A DNA stretch of 64,000 nucleotides from Euonymus europaeus (GCA_963580455.1 OY756972.1:7765001-7829000); one strand, 5' to 3'. Positions 24,501 to 36,459 are shown, counted from the first letter of the stretch. Translations and numbers: made by a program. The notes: generated from the letters alone by a model not told the origin.

Positions 24501-25094
24501 AACAATGGCTGACAATTCGTGAGTAATAACTTCAAGCATTTTGCAAGGAGTTGGGCATTAATCTATGGATTACTGTAGTAGCATACCCTCAAGCAAATGG
24601 ACAAGTCGAGGTGACCAATCGCATCATGCTTCAGGGCCTCAAAGCTCGGCTGGATCAAGCTACGAGCTACGAGCCTCTGGACCGAGAAACTTCATAGTGT
24701 CCTATGGTCGTACAAAACCACCCCTAAAACATCAATAGGCAAAACACATTTCTCCCTAATGTTCGAGTCAGAAAATGTCATTCTAGTCGAGATTGGAGTT
24801 CCCACTTCTCGGATCGTTGACTTTGATGAGTCCGAAAACAATAACCTGGTGCTCAACAATCTTGATTTTCTGGAAGAAACTTGAGAGATTTCTTGGATCA
24901 GAACTGCTGCCTACAAACAAAGAACGGGCCATTATCACAACAAAAGGGTCCGCAAAAGGAAGTTTTCAGAGGGAGATTGGGTGCTGAGGAAAGCCACTGC
25001 CATCGAAAATACCCTAGAAAGCTCGGAGAGACTTTGGAAGGCCCTTAACAAGCCATCAAGGTTATGCTGGATGGAACCTACAAAGTAGAGAACC
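21530..25094 (+). pseudogene. Pol of Tat element A: protease, RT, RNase H, second RNase H, integrase
   Basis: Protease: ILVDNGSAADVLF (Asp codon at 21,621). RT: AKFIREVHYPKWLSNVV, then MPFGLKNAGATYQRLV. The catalytic YVDD at 22,719 is split by an 8-bp tandem duplication of TACGTGGA. RNase H follows to about 23,380. The second RNase H starts LFVDGSPN (23,468) and contains KYEALLIGLRLA and HSESQLV. Integrase is seen as GIDLLGPFP, IVAVDYFTKW and YPQANGQVEVTNR (about 24,585), with the C-terminal part to KRKFSEGDWVLRKA. Stops are frequent, many explained by transitions. Integrase Asp in FIITNNG is changed to Asn. Confidence 0.83.
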
Positions 25095-27565
25095 CCATAT
25101 TCCATGACATGATCAGACACTTCTTGGAGGTGTACATAGATGATTTGTTGTCAAATCCAAAAAAGGTTGTTGATCACATTGTACATTTGCAGAAGAGCTT
25201 TGACAAAATGAGATTACAGCAGCTAAAACAAAGTAGTTCTTGGATTTGCTGAAACTTAATAATGAAGCAGAATTCGGATGGGAACCAAGACCTGCAGAGT
25301 TCTTCTAGAAGATTAAGACTTATTTATGCAATCCACATGTGTTTGAACCTCCCGTCCATGGAAGGTCGTTGAAGCTATATCTCTCAGCCTCTCTTGATTC
25401 CTTAGGCTACTTGCTGGCACAAGACAACGACCAAGCCATGAACAGGCCGTTTATTACTTAAGTCGGGTTTTGACTGAGACTGAGGTTATATACTCTACAA
25501 TAGAAAAATTGTGTTTGGCTTTATACTTTGCTTGTATGGAACTCATACATTATCTTATCAGAGAAAAGTTACATGTTATTTCAAAATTTTATTTATTGAA
25601 ATATATGTTGTTCAAACAAATCATGACTGACAGAGTAACGAAATGGTTGCTAGCCTTGATAGAATTTACTCTCATATGGAGGCCGTAAAAAGCAATTAAA
25701 GGACAAATATTAGCGGACTTTCTTGCAGACCACCAATCATTGGAGTTCCAGACATAAGAGGGAGAATGATCGTCTATATATTATGTAGAACAAAATCCTT
25801 GGGTGCTGAAATTTGATGGCTCAAGCACAAATAATGAAACTGGAGCAGGAATAGTGATTGAATCACCTAGAGGTACCAAATCCACGTTGTCATTCAATCT
25901 AGATATTGACTGCACCAATAATCAAACAGAGTACAAGGCTCTCTTGATTGGCTTGGAGCAAGGGACATCAAGGTGCTGGGAGATTCACAACTTGTAGTAA
26001 GACAGCTGATTGGAGAGTACAAATGCAACAGTCTGACTTTGTCACCATATTATGTTGTAGCCATCCAACTGTTAGCTGAGTTTGAAGAAGTCAAGCTCAA
26101 TTATCTATCACGGGAAGAAAATTTAGAGGCCAATGAGTTAGCTCAAACCGCTTTAGGATTGCAAATGTCTAGATATTTGACACACAATATTATTCTGGTG
26201 GAGAAGCGCCAACAACCATTAATGAAAGAGGGGAGCATGCTTACAGAAGGTTTGAATGTTGAACTTCTAGCAGCTGATTGGAGGCAACCCATTGTGGAGT
26301 ATTTTGAAGAATCCAAATCTCAAGACACCTAGAATAATCAGAATGCATGCTTAGAACTATGTGCTAATTGAAAGAGAATGCTACAGAAAAGGGTATGATG
26401 ATTTAGTCTTACGTTGTCCCAATTTTGTAGACAACATGGAGATATTGAGACAAGTCCATGAAGGACTGTCTAGAGCTCACCAAGTAGGAATTAAGATGCG
26501 TTGGTTGATTAGATAACATGGGTATTTCTGGCCTACTATCTTGAACGATTGTATCAGATATGTACAAGGATGTAAACAATGTTAGAGGTTCAAAAGTATT
26601 CAGAGAATAAATGCTTCAGAAATTCACCCAATTTTCAAGCCATGGCTGTTAAGAAGCTGGGCCATTGACATAATTGGGAAAATCCATCCAGCTTTGTCAA
26701 AGAACCATGGTTTTTTAGTGTTTGCAATAGATTATTTCACCATGTGGGTAGAAGCTATTCCAAAGAAGAAGGTGGAGTAAAGCGATATGGTGGAATTTGT
26801 TAAAGAGCATTTGATCTACCGCTTTGGAATCCTAGAATCGGTAACAACCAATTAGGGTACAATGTTCACAGGGGATGAATTCAGAACATTTGTTGAAGAT
26901 TTTGAGATTAAGCTGATTAAGTCAACTCCTTATTGCACACAAGCCAACGGTCAAACAGAGGCGAGTAATAAGAATCTAATCAACATACTAGAGAAGATGA
27001 TAAAAGAAAATCCTAGAGCTTGGCACAAAACTCTTCCAAAAATCTTGTGGGCCTATAGGATGACGAAGCGTTCTAGCACTGGTACGAGTCCATTTAGTCT
27101 GACATATGGGCACGATGTCGTGCTACCAATGGAAGTAGCAATTCCATCTTTGAGAGTGGCAAAGCAGCACGGGTTGACTATAAAAGAATATTTAGAGTTA
27201 ATGATAATGGAGTTAGAGAAATTAGATGAAGACCGTCTTCAGCCTTTCAACAAAATGTTGGTTTAGAAAAGAAGATTATTAGGGCATACAACAAAAGAAT
27301 TAAGAAGAAGATATTTCATGAAGGGCAACTAGTCTGGAAAGCCATACTGCTTTTGGGGTCTAAGGATCATGAGTTGGGCAAGTGGTCCCCCAATTGGGAG
27401 GGACCCTTCAAGATTCATAAAGTCTTGAGAGGAAACGCATACTGTCTTAGCAATCTGGAAGGACAGCCTCACAGAAAGTTTATGAATGGTAAGTTCCTTA
27501 AATGATACTTTCCCACTATTTGGGAAAGGAATCCTTACATTTACAAAAGCATGTAATTGGGCCAA
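25095..27565 (+). pseudogene. Tat-lineage element B: RT tail, RNase H, second RNase H, integrase
   Basis: Starts inside a reverse transcriptase with intact YIDD (25,133-25,144) in HDMIRHFLEVYIDDLL, then RNase H (SLKLYLSASLDSLGYLLAQ; LTETEVIYSTIEKLCLAL), the linker KAIKGQILADFLADH, the second RNase H (WVLKFDGSSTNNETGAGIV at 25,800), and integrase: zinc-binding HEGLSRAHQVG and QGCKQC, catalytic Asp in AIDYF, Glu in QANGQTEASN (about 26,945), and a C-terminal end. The second catalytic position reads TTN followed by a stop where D-N-G is expected. Gag, protease and most of RT are absent. Sequence differs from element A throughout, so it is another subfamily. Confidence 0.83.
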
Positions 27566-28460
27566 TGCATGGCCCCATAACTCGTCTAACAGTAAAAAAG
27601 TAACAATTTAAAGACAAATTATTAAATAATTTTTTCTCATTATGCCACGTCAACATCATTTGGTCAGTGATTAATGTCATCATGCCTAATCATCTAATAT
27701 TAACGGTTCTTTGACAATCAATGCGGCACATAGGCTCAAGTTATCAGTTTGAAACAAATTCAAAAGACTAACTTCCAACATTTGAATATTTAGTGAATAA
27801 AATGAAAACTGATCAATCTTCTAATAACCAAAAGTTGACTTATTAGCATTTGTAAATTTTTTCATGACTTAATCAACAAGCAAATTAAATTGTAACAATG
27901 ATGATGTGATGTGAGAAGAAATGGTTGGTTACAGAGTATTAGTAAATTAATTAATGGCTTTAACCTTTATAACAACAATAAATTAATGTCTTTTAAAAAC
28001 AAATTAAGGATGATTTTTAATCATCAATACTCCACTACTTGTAGGAACTTTCATATCATAATTGTCTATTTGAAAAATATTGTTATCCTATAAAAGGTTG
28101 TTGTAGTCGGCAAGATTAATTAGTGGTTGCACTAATTAACAAATGTTATTAGAAAAAGGTACGTCAATAGTGAACAATTTAATTAATGATGAAAAGCAAA
28201 GGCATTTGCAGATAAAAAAATCATTGTGATGATGTCAAAAATATGTGTTTGAGCTTGGCCACAAATCAGTTAATCGAAAGTGTTAACTTTTTGGGCAACC
28301 CATGCACAATAAGCGAATGTGAAGTAAGATGGCCTTGAGATGTGCTGGGGGAACCACTCTAATGCTGAAGACAGTGTTTTAGTTTGCAATTGAAAGGATT
28401 CGGTCACTCATACCTCTTTCAACTTAAGCAGTTGATGTGCAAATTGTGATTAAGATTGGG
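27566..28460. other. Non-coding DNA after integrase
   Basis: No coding signal. By position it should be the 3' untranslated part or LTR of Tat element B, but no polypurine tract plus TG start can be fixed. CTATAAAAGG at 28,089 could be an LTR TATA box. Confidence 0.4.
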
Positions 28461-29001
28461 TTTTACTAGCGTCCAGTCTGGCCAAAAGACTAGACGCCGT
28501 ACAATTTATTTCACTGGACGACACGTGGATGTTGACTTGGTCAACGTCTATAAATAATTTTTATTTTTTTTAAAAAATTTAACTATGAGAAGAATATGAC
28601 AAAAATGAGTATCAAGTTTTAACTTATTACTAACGAAAAACTTGCGATGAAAATATTTTTTTATTTTTTTCATTCTTTTCTCTATTGATTATTTACAAAA
28701 TTTTTATTTTGCTGACGGATTATCGATGAATTTATTTTTATTTTTTTGCCGACGGATTACAGGCGGAATTTATTTTTTAATTTTTGTCGACAGATACAAC
28801 TTTTTTTTTTAATTTTTAGCCGATGGATTATCGACGAAAAAAATCCATCAGTAATTACCAATAAATTTTTTCCATCGGTGTTTAGATTACCTATGACGGT
28901 TTTAACGATAAAAATTTTCGATCAGTAATCAATATTATCGATGGATTTTTAGGATTATCGACAAAAAATTATGTTTATAATTCGTGAAGTTCTTGTAATG
29001 A
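28461..29001. mobile_element. CACTA-type element remnant
   Basis: From 28,700 to 28,980 the phrase GACGGATTATCGATGAA and its inverse CCATCRGTAATT recur six or more times in both directions, as in subterminal regions of CACTA elements. The block ends at GTTCTTGTAATG (28,990-29,001), one base away from the usual right terminus TTCTTGTAGTG. No left CACTACAAGAA end was found, and no transposase, so it is a one-ended or decayed copy. Confidence 0.5.
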
Positions 29002-29014
29002 GATTAACGTCGTT

Positions 29015-29262
29015 AAATTATTAGTTAGGGCAAGATAAATATTTATGCAATTTTTTAATGGTGGAGATTAAAATATTTAATCTAATGGTAGATAGGGGAC
29101 GGTGCCGCATATCTTGAACAAATATATGTCTTGAAAATATTAATTAGGGGCAAGCTGGGTATTTAGTGTGCAATGACATGCGTATTGTAATTTTATTTTA
29201 TTTTAAATATTATTTTTTTCAATGGTGGAGATTATATCATTTGATCTAATGGTAAGAAAGTT
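29015..29262 (+). repeat. Two direct copies of a ~130-bp non-coding repeat
   Basis: TTAGTTAGGGCAAG, then AATGGTGGAGATTA, then TTTAATCTAATGGTAGA occurs at 29,020-29,095 and again as TTAATTAGGGGCAAG, AATGGTGGAGATTA, TTTGATCTAATGGTAAG at 29,143-29,257. Function unknown. Confidence 0.75.
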
Positions 29263-29269
29263 GACTGTT

Positions 29270-29710
29270 TTTATACAGTTATTTGACTAGAGTGTTTTGT
29301 AAGATTTTGCTTGGTGTTTAAGGTCCCTTTTATAGTGGTTGGAGAGTCCTAATTGTATTTTTAGTAGGACTCCTTCTTCCTTATCATAAAGCGTGTTTGT
29401 CGTAGGTTAAGTCTTATTGGAACTTTTTCTCAAATGGGAGTTGGACTCTCATCAATTAAGTCTACTATAGAATGGCAAATGTTGGTTGAGATCGAAGTGT
29501 CCCGATTGAGGGCGACCAAGGTATCCTTTTAATAGGATAATCAACACGACCTTTAAGATAAATGATCGAGATATCTTGGGTTAAAATGATTAGGCTATCA
29601 AATGACTGAGGAAGATGTATGTGAACAGTACCTATATAACCACCTCGTGTTGACTCAGATGGCCCATACTTGCCAATCTCCCTTTACCCCTCCTACCCCT
29701 TTAAATGTTA
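29270..29710 (-). mobile_element. LTR-like piece, minus orientation
   Basis: On the minus strand ACTATAAAAGGGACC (29,321-29,335) looks like an LTR core promoter. Upstream, toward the large MULE, the sequence is non-coding. Because the MULE at 29,720-48,291 has Tat gag/protease on its other side in the same minus orientation, this could be an LTR of that same interrupted element, but no second LTR is available for proof. Confidence 0.35.
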
Positions 29711-29719
29711 TAAATTTTA
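29711..29719. repeat. Left 9-bp TSD of the large MULE (TAAATTTTA)
   Basis: Identical to 48,292-48,300. A/T-only sequence, so alone it would be weak; position relative to the element ends supports it. Confidence 0.65.
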
Positions 29720-30799
29720 GGTTTTTTTGGTGAAAAGTCCTTTCTATGGGCTTCTTATTCCATAAATTTTTTTAGGACTTTTGGTGGCCCAATACATCCT
29801 TAAGTTTTTAAATTTTAACTCAATAAGTACAAATTTAATATTTCATTTTATATTATGACAAATTTGCCCTTATGTATACCTAACTAACATATTCTAGTAT
29901 TTGGAACGAGTGAAACTGTTCCAAACCTCACGCTCCAGCCTCCCGAAGCACTTCTTCTTCATTCAAACAAAAAAAATCATCATCACAAATTCGATTTTGT
30001 TCGACTTCAACTTCTGATTGAATCTTTGGTTCAAATAGGTAATAATAAGATTATATTCATTCGATTAGAGCTGTTGATTACATCTCATTTTGCAGCTACT
30101 TTTTCAGAGGATTTTTGTTGTTTATGAAATTTTGAGTTTCGAACTATCTCAATTTATCATTGAATGTTTTGATTTTTTGTTTCTAGAGAATGTTTTGATA
30201 TGTTGTTTCTAGAGTATTTTATTAGATTTAGGATTTTTATTTATTTTTAATTCAAATGATTTTGTTGATACTATTTTAGAGGATTTTTTTGATTTTGAGT
30301 TTTTGAGTTTCAAGCTTTCTCAATTTATCATCGAATGTTTTGAATTGCTGTTTCTAGAGTATTTTCATAGTCTTAGAAGTATTTTTTATGTTTAATCAAA
30401 TGATTTTGTGGTAACTGTTTTAGAGGATTTTTGTTGATTATGTGTTTTTGAGTTTTGAATTATCTTAATTTTTAATACATGTTTTGATTTGTTATTTTTG
30501 GATTATTTTTGTATATCTATGAGTATTTTTTATGTTTAATTCAAATGATTTTGTTTATGATTTATGTTAGTTCACTTATTATGTTAGTTAACTTGATTTT
30601 ATCATTAATGATGAATTTTATTTTGTTTTAGTATTAATTAAGGATTTTTGTTATCTCTTTGTATTTGAATTGTGTGTGATTGATGGAATTGCAACTATTA
30701 CCTATTTCCTCTGTTTTTAGTTTAGTTTCAGAGGATTTTATATTTATATATTTTTTGATTTTGATTTTAGAATGAATTTTCTCATTTATAGGTTTTGCT
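29720..30799 (+). other. Left end and 5' region of the large MULE
   Basis: Non-coding, T-rich on the plus strand. TTTTCAGAGGATTT-like motifs at about 30,101, 30,277, 30,417 and 30,725, with longer imperfect copies around them (TTTTGAGTTTC then AATTTATCATTGAATGTTTTG, repeated at 30,130, 30,300 and 30,440, period about 150). A possible 5' UTR intron acceptor (TTTATAG) precedes the ATG at 30,800. Confidence 0.6.
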
Positions 30800-33120
30800 A
30801 TGTCTGAAGTGATCCTATTCATTTGTAAATATGACAATCAAACTGCCATTAAGAGACTTCCAGAACCTTTTTCGTATGATTTGTTGGTTGAATTTGTATG
30901 TCAAAAGTGGTTTGAGTTGTCTCATTCCATTGTGAAATTTTCATATTCTATACCTGGTCATGCTAGTTGTATCATGGAGAATGATGAGGATATGCAGAAT
31001 ATGTTATATTTGGTTCGTCCTAGTGGTTTGGATCGTGTTGAGGTGGTTGTTAATTCTATTGGTCCATTGTTACTTGAAGGGACAGCAAGTTCTGAAATTA
31101 GACATTCAAATTCGTTGATTGATTTACAATGTCCAGAGTCTAATGAGAATGACTTACTTTTGAAGTTTTGTGGCCATCATGAGATGGATTTGTTAGATTC
31201 TGGTTGGGCAAATGCAATTTGGGAGGTTGGTCAAGCTTTTGAAGATGGCATTTATGGATTCCGTAATACTTTAGCAAAGTATGCAGTTGAGATTGGTTTC
31301 AAGTATGAATATGTGAAGAATGATAAGGAGAGGGTCACTGCAAAATGTAGTTTTAAAGAATCAAAAGGGTGCTTGTGGCGGATTTATGCTTCGATTGATA
31401 AGTCAAATGGATATATATATTAGGACTTTGAATAACGTTCATACATGTGGTGTTGTTGTGAGGACCTCTAAAAATTCAAGGATGAGTTCTGAAGTTGTTT
31501 CTAAACTAATATTTGAACAAGTTCGTGGAAAGCCTTTAACACGTCCGATTGATGTTGTTCGTGAGTTTAAGACAAACTACGACCTTGAAATTAGTTATCA
31601 TGTTGCTTGGTCTGCTATAGAAAAAGCTAATAAGGAAATTTTTGGAGATATTGCTTCATCATTTGATCAATTGCGTTGGTATTTTGACCAAGAAGCTCAT
31701 ATGGATCCGACAAGCCATTTTTCTATTGATTGTGACCGTGTTACTGGACAATTTCAGCGGTGTTTTATTGCATTTGGCGCATGTTGCAAGGGCTTTAACT
31801 ACTGTCGTCCAATGCTATTTTTGGATGGTACATATTTGAAATGCAAGTATAAGGGTAACCTTCTAGTTGCTACCGGTAAAGATGGCAACCAAGGTTAGTA
31901 ATTTATTTCTTATATCAAATTATTTAAATTGTGTATTTTTTTATGTTTTTTTATAGTTTTTACAAACTAGTCATAATTTTAAATATGTTTTGTGCAATTT
32001 TCAAAGGATTTCTATATGATTCAGAGGATTTTTGTATGTTTCAAAGAATTTTTTATTATGAGTTGATTCCCTTCTTTATTTTTTTGTAGGACTGTTTCCT
32101 ATTGCATTTGCAATTGTTCACTCTGAGGATATGAAAAATTGGTCATGGTTTCTTGGAAAATTGGTTGCAGTTTTGTCGGACCGTGTTATTACTTTCATTT
32201 CTGACCAAAATAAAGGGCTGATTGCAGGTGTGAAGAAAGTATTCCCATCTGCTTTTCATTTATTTTGTCTCAAGCATCTAAAGAATAATTTGAAGGATAA
32301 GCTGAGGGGTTCGACCAATGTATTTAGGGAGAGGGTGGTTTATAAGTTTCGTGAATGTGCCTTTGCACCAGCAAAGGAGATGTTTCATATGAAGTTAATG
32401 GATTTGAAGAATGAGGGTGGGAGAAGAGTAGAGGATTTTCTGAATGATATTCCTTTTGAGAATTGGAGTAATGCATATTTTATGGGTATGCGTTATGGAG
32501 AGATGTGTTACAATGCTGCTGAGTCATTTAACTCTCAAATTCGAGATTATCGCCATTTACCAATCACCGATTTGATTGATCGAATTAGATTGATGCTTAT
32601 GAATCAAATGTCTAGTACGAAAGCTGCTGCCTTGAAGTGGACATCGGTGTTGTGTACTGAAATGATGAAAAAATATAACATTGGCTTGAAAGAGAGCTGT
32701 GCTTGGGTTGTGAGCTCATCTAGTGATCATATTTTTGAGGTTCATTCACATCCTTCTATGGTGATTGATATTGCTTTACATACATGCTCTTGCGGTCATT
32801 GGCAACACAATGGTTTTCCATGTTCACATGCCATAGTAGCTTTACATAAGAGCACTGATAAGCCTTTTGATTTTGTTGATAGCTATTTTCATGCTCAATC
32901 TTATATCCAAAGTTACTCCATTCCTATTTGCCCTGTCTCAACTTTTGGCAAGCCAGATTTTAGACTTATGAATCCTGTTGTGCTCCCTCCATTGTGTAAG
33001 AAGCAGCCTGGTAGGCCAAGGAAGAAGAGGATTCCTTCACGTGGAGAGGTTATTTCTAAGAGAATTAGGTGTGGTTGTTTTGCTAATCATAATAGGAGTT
33101 CTTGTACTGCAGAGATTTGA
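30800..33120 (+). pseudogene. MuDR-type MULE transposase, one frameshift from intact
   Basis: Exon 1 is 30,800-31,893 and exon 2 32,090-33,120, joined by a 196-bp GT-AG intron at a phase that keeps frame (NQG then LFPIAFAIV). Domains in order: an N-terminal PB1-like region, the MuDR DNA-binding domain (AKYAVEIGFKYEYVKND to NNVHTCG), the catalytic core with Asp in LFLDGTYL (31,824), Asp in FISDQNKG (32,203) and Glu in NAAESFNSQ (32,521), a SWIM zinc finger (CSCGHWQHNGFPCSHA, 32,784-32,830) and a C-terminal AT-hook-like GRPRKKR. The only break is in a TA run at about 31,409-31,421: the frame ends at TAG (31,421-31,423) and continues one frame over at IRTLNNVHTC, as if one TA unit had been lost. 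Transposase of this family cuts MULE ends in the nucleus. Confidence 0.9.
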
Positions 33121-33562
33121 CTCATTGATTTTAGATTTGATTTTGAAAAATTGTGAACTATTATTCTGAATATCGATTTGCATCTGGTTATGTTTCAGAG
33201 GATATTTGTAACTTTACATTTTTCTTACAAGGTAATTTTTTTTCTGGAATGTTAATGTTTACTGATTTAAATGCCAATTATTTCAAATTTTATTGTTTGT
33301 GTATGTAGAAGTCATTGATATGCCATTTGCGCTGGAGCTACATATTTCAGAGGATTTTTATGAAATCCAAAGGATTTTATTCAAATTCAAAGGATTTGTG
33401 TTAAGTTGCAAATGATTTGTGTGAATTACAAAGGATTTTAAAGAATTCTAGGGGATTTTTATACATAGCATTATTACAAAATTCATCATGTTGAAAAACT
33501 CCAATTCAAATGATTCTATGAAATCTATAGGTTTCCTAGAATTACATATGATTCTAAGATTT
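33121..33562 (+). other. Non-coding MULE DNA with dense motif copies
   Basis: Downstream of the transposase stop. TTCAGAGGAT or TTCAAAGGATTT occurs about six times (33,196; 33,345; 33,367; 33,387; 33,425 and others). It is cut by the LTR insertion at 33,563 and continues at 41,932. Confidence 0.7.
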
Positions 33563-35508
33563 TGTGAAGCCCCGCCCGAAATTCACGCACTGAGCTGGGA
33601 GCGCCACTTTAGGCGTGTGCCCCGTTACTAAGGACCTCACCACAGGCCAACCTAACCCCGAATTCTAACAGAAATTCGACAGCACCTCCCTGTATATCGG
33701 AGGGTGCCAACCTGAAGTCACATCTCACTTAACACCTGAAAGATAATCAATAATAATCAGAGAAGTTCCGCAGCCTAACAGGGCCTCTGGCCATCTATCC
33801 ACATTCACACACTAGGCAGGGCCTCAGGCCTCATAATCACATGCAATCAATAAGCAAAACATATTCATACCAATAATATCATCAAAGACTATCAAAGTCT
33901 ATCAATCAGGACCCAAGGTCCACTATCCAGGTACGGGAGTCCCGATCACATGGCATACCTCCCGACCATCCATCCGACATACCGAAAAGGTATTTAACCA
34001 ACATAATAGTCAACCAATTAAAGTACTATATGTACTTAATTCATAACCAAGGTTCTCAAACAATCAAATACAAATCCTAGTGCTCCTAGGGTGGCCTTCC
34101 ATGTCAAGCCGCCTCCTACTGATCCGCAGCCTGGTTCTCACCACCAATCTCACCTGAAGGATATAGAAAACGAATAGGGTGAGCAGGAGGCTCAATAGGG
34201 AAATAAAATGAATCATAAATAATGTAAAGGCTGACTATTGAAACAATCTCAATGCAGCAACATGACATCCTAAAATGTCACAACAATGCATAACCTCGGG
34301 CCACAACACCCTACAGCGCCTGGCACCAGGCAACAAATATTCCAGAAAATCATCGGAACCCTTGCACTTTGCCCCGGAACGACTATAGGTGCACCTACAC
34401 AATGGAAATCCCGATTCCGGCAACAATGTGCCCATTCGGTATCCAACATCATCACAAAAGTATAACCTAAGGGTGCTACGAGTCCATACTCGTAGACCCG
34501 ATGCGTCTATAATTCATGTCCAATAATGTCACGAAAGAGGAGTTCATATATATAACAATCCTATATATATACATAACTACATGATGCATGAATGAGGATT
34601 ATCATGCCTAATAGATGATTAAGCATTCAAAGGGTATGCAATTCAATAATAATCAACAAGAAGGTTCGTTCTTCCTAAGGAACAATTTAGGCAAGAACAC
34701 AAAGATTAAAGACCAATGAGGAATTACAACGCTCTTCAAAGAAAACAATACGATACAAAATGAAAATGGGTTAAGAATCCCTACCTCAATTCCAAGCTAT
34801 CACAAGTTTTCCATAAAAATAGACTTGAATCAACCTCTATAGTCATTCTAAAACACCCATTCGAAGTTCCATTCGAAATTACAAAAACCCTAGGTTTTAT
34901 GGAAAACTAGGAACTTACCTCAAATCCCTCCAACTTTGTGAAACTCTTATTGAATCTTCTTCTATCCTTCAATCCAAGCTTCAATCCTTGAAATCTCTCA
35001 AGAATCTCTCTTTATCTCTCTATTTTTCTCACTCTCTCTCTCTCTAAAATTCGAAACTTCCACCAAGGATTCAAGTTTTGGTTGTGTAACTGCATCTTAA
35101 AGCCTCGGGTTGCGCCTAGGCGCCCAAGTCATGAATTCCTCCACAAGCCCGCTACTCTGGGCGCTATCCTGGGCGTGCACAGAATGTGCGCTTAGGCGCC
35201 GATGCACCAATTCCATCTCTGTTGCCCACTGGACTGGGCGGTCTTTTTGTACATGCCTAGGCGCACCGCCTAGGTGTGTGGCCTTATATTTTCAGCTCCG
35301 TCTTTGTCTTAGCTTCGATTTGATATATTATGGACCCCAAACGGACATCGGTGCTAAAAGTTATGACCGATTTACCGAACCTAGTTCAAAAACTATCCTT
35401 TAGGGTCTTATACACTTCCAATGGTCCGTTATCTCTTCGAACCCATTTTTCAATAACTTATTACCCAAAATTTAGCCATACTTAATATTTTTGGGTCGGG
35501 GTTTCACA
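33563..35508 (-). repeat. LTR (3' LTR of the minus-strand element)
   Basis: 1946 bp; near-identical to 39,759-41,931 over most of its length. It lacks a segment of about 215 bp that the other LTR carries after GCTATCACAAG. Contains CGCCTAGGCG palindromic phrases near 35,113. Confidence 0.93.
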
Positions 35509-35521
35509 TCCCTTCCCCCTT
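35509..35521 (-). other. Polypurine tract
   Basis: AAGGGGGAAGGGA on the minus strand, immediately before the LTR start TGTGA. It primes plus-strand synthesis in reverse transcription. Confidence 0.8.
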
Positions 35522-35738
35522 AAACAAATTTCGTCCCCGAAATTTAACAAACTTGGCTAAATCTTTAAGTTTGCACAACACATTTGATGTGCGTGTTGTC
35601 CCATCCTCAATCTTAAAATCCACACGGAACTCATGCTCTTCAAGAGATATATTGACTATCATGGTTCACATAAATACATACTCCACTAATCATTAAGTTA
35701 TTTCACTCACTATGTATATACCCATCATATGGATATAC

Positions 35739-35748
<10 letters not shown>

Positions 35749-35784
<36 letters not shown>
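35749..35784. repeat. (AT)18 microsatellite
   Basis: Perfect AT run preceded by (ACAT)4, inside the LTR element interior. Confidence 0.95.
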
Positions 35785-35786
<2 letters not shown>

Positions 35787-35937
35787 CGCACACAAACTCG
35801 AAATACATTACCACACCATAAGGTTATACATCCAATATCAAGGGTTCTTACTCCTAAGACCCATAGTTCATACACAAACTTCCAGTTGCTCTATGAGCTT
35901 TATTCTTACACATAACCTAGACCACCTGCAACTAACC

Positions 35938-36453
35938 TTATGTGATACAATGCTTGTCTTCAAACACTAATTCCTCCTCAGATTCTTCTTTAGAATCTTC
36001 CTCAAACCTCTCTGAATCCCTGATCTGACTTGCCAGGACTTCATTCTCATTTCGTAACCCTCTGTTCTCATCCCTAAGACGTATAATTTCACGTCGGAGT
36101 CTTCGAGTCTCATGTTGTTGAATCTCTAGACTGCTGCTTTCCCCGTAGTTGTAACCCGCTATTTCCACATAATGATCATTTCTCAACTTATGAAGCATAA
36201 GTCGAGCACATTCTTCCTTGACATCCTGGTTCCCACCATTAAACGTGGTCCATGCTCTAATCACGCATCCCAAAGCGCCCAACTCAACTTCTGGGTTTTG
36301 CAAAGTGACTGTTGTTCTAACACATGAAGGTTCCCTCACCGTTTTATAACATGGAGGAGGCATTCCATGACTGGAAGCAAATACCTCTAGCACCCTCACT
36401 GAACAACCCTGGGTGTTTTCTCCACTCGCCATTTTCCTAAATGATATGGTCAT
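35938..36453 (-). CDS. Extra intact ORF of the pol-less LTR element, function unknown
   Basis: 171 codons, sense orientation of the element, between the empty interior and the 3' LTR. ATG at 36,453 (MTISFRKMASGENTQG) or the internal ATG seven codons on; no stops. Residues about 25-95 have the spacing of a double-stranded-RNA-binding fold: GMPPPCYKTVREP, then a beta-like RTTVTLQNPEVELG, then KEECARLMLHKL. Residues 110-145 are rich in Arg/Glu with leucines (ETRRLRREIIRLRDENRGL), likely a coiled coil, and the tail is strongly acidic (EEDSKEESEEELVFED). I know no named family for it; the dsRNA-binding idea is inference from pattern only. Confidence 0.65.
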   Translation of the reverse strand: MTISFRKMASGENTQGCSVRVLEVFASSHGMPPPCYKTVREPSCVRTTVTLQNPEVELGALGCVIRAWTTFNGGNQDVKEECARLMLHKLRNDHYVEIAGYNYGESSSLEIQQHETRRLRREIIRLRDENRGLRNENEVLASQIRDSERFEEDSKEESEEELVFEDKHCIT

Positions 36454-36459
36454 TCACCT

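Larger units (their letters stand above)
19278..25094 (+). mobile_element. Tat-lineage Ty3/gypsy retrotransposon A, decayed, 3' end missing
   Basis: In order: an LTR piece, a primer-binding-site-like stretch, gag, protease, reverse transcriptase, RNase H, a second archaeal-type RNase H, and integrase with its C-terminal part. The extra RNase H is diagnostic of the Tat lineage. Many stops and frameshifts occur throughout. The element ends abruptly at about 25,094, where sequence of another Tat element begins, so the 3' LTR is absent. The 5' LTR may be truncated on its left by the MULE-like element. Confidence 0.85.

Noticed and set aside
28461..28500. Inverted GCGTCCAGTC/GACTAGACGC as a terminator hairpin
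   Set aside because: Imperfect stem in plant DNA without a nearby transcription unit; more likely an element edge.
30800..33120. Domesticated MUSTANG-type host gene
   Set aside because: It sits inside a bounded element with TSD, has a full SWIM and catalytic set and an inactivating frameshift.
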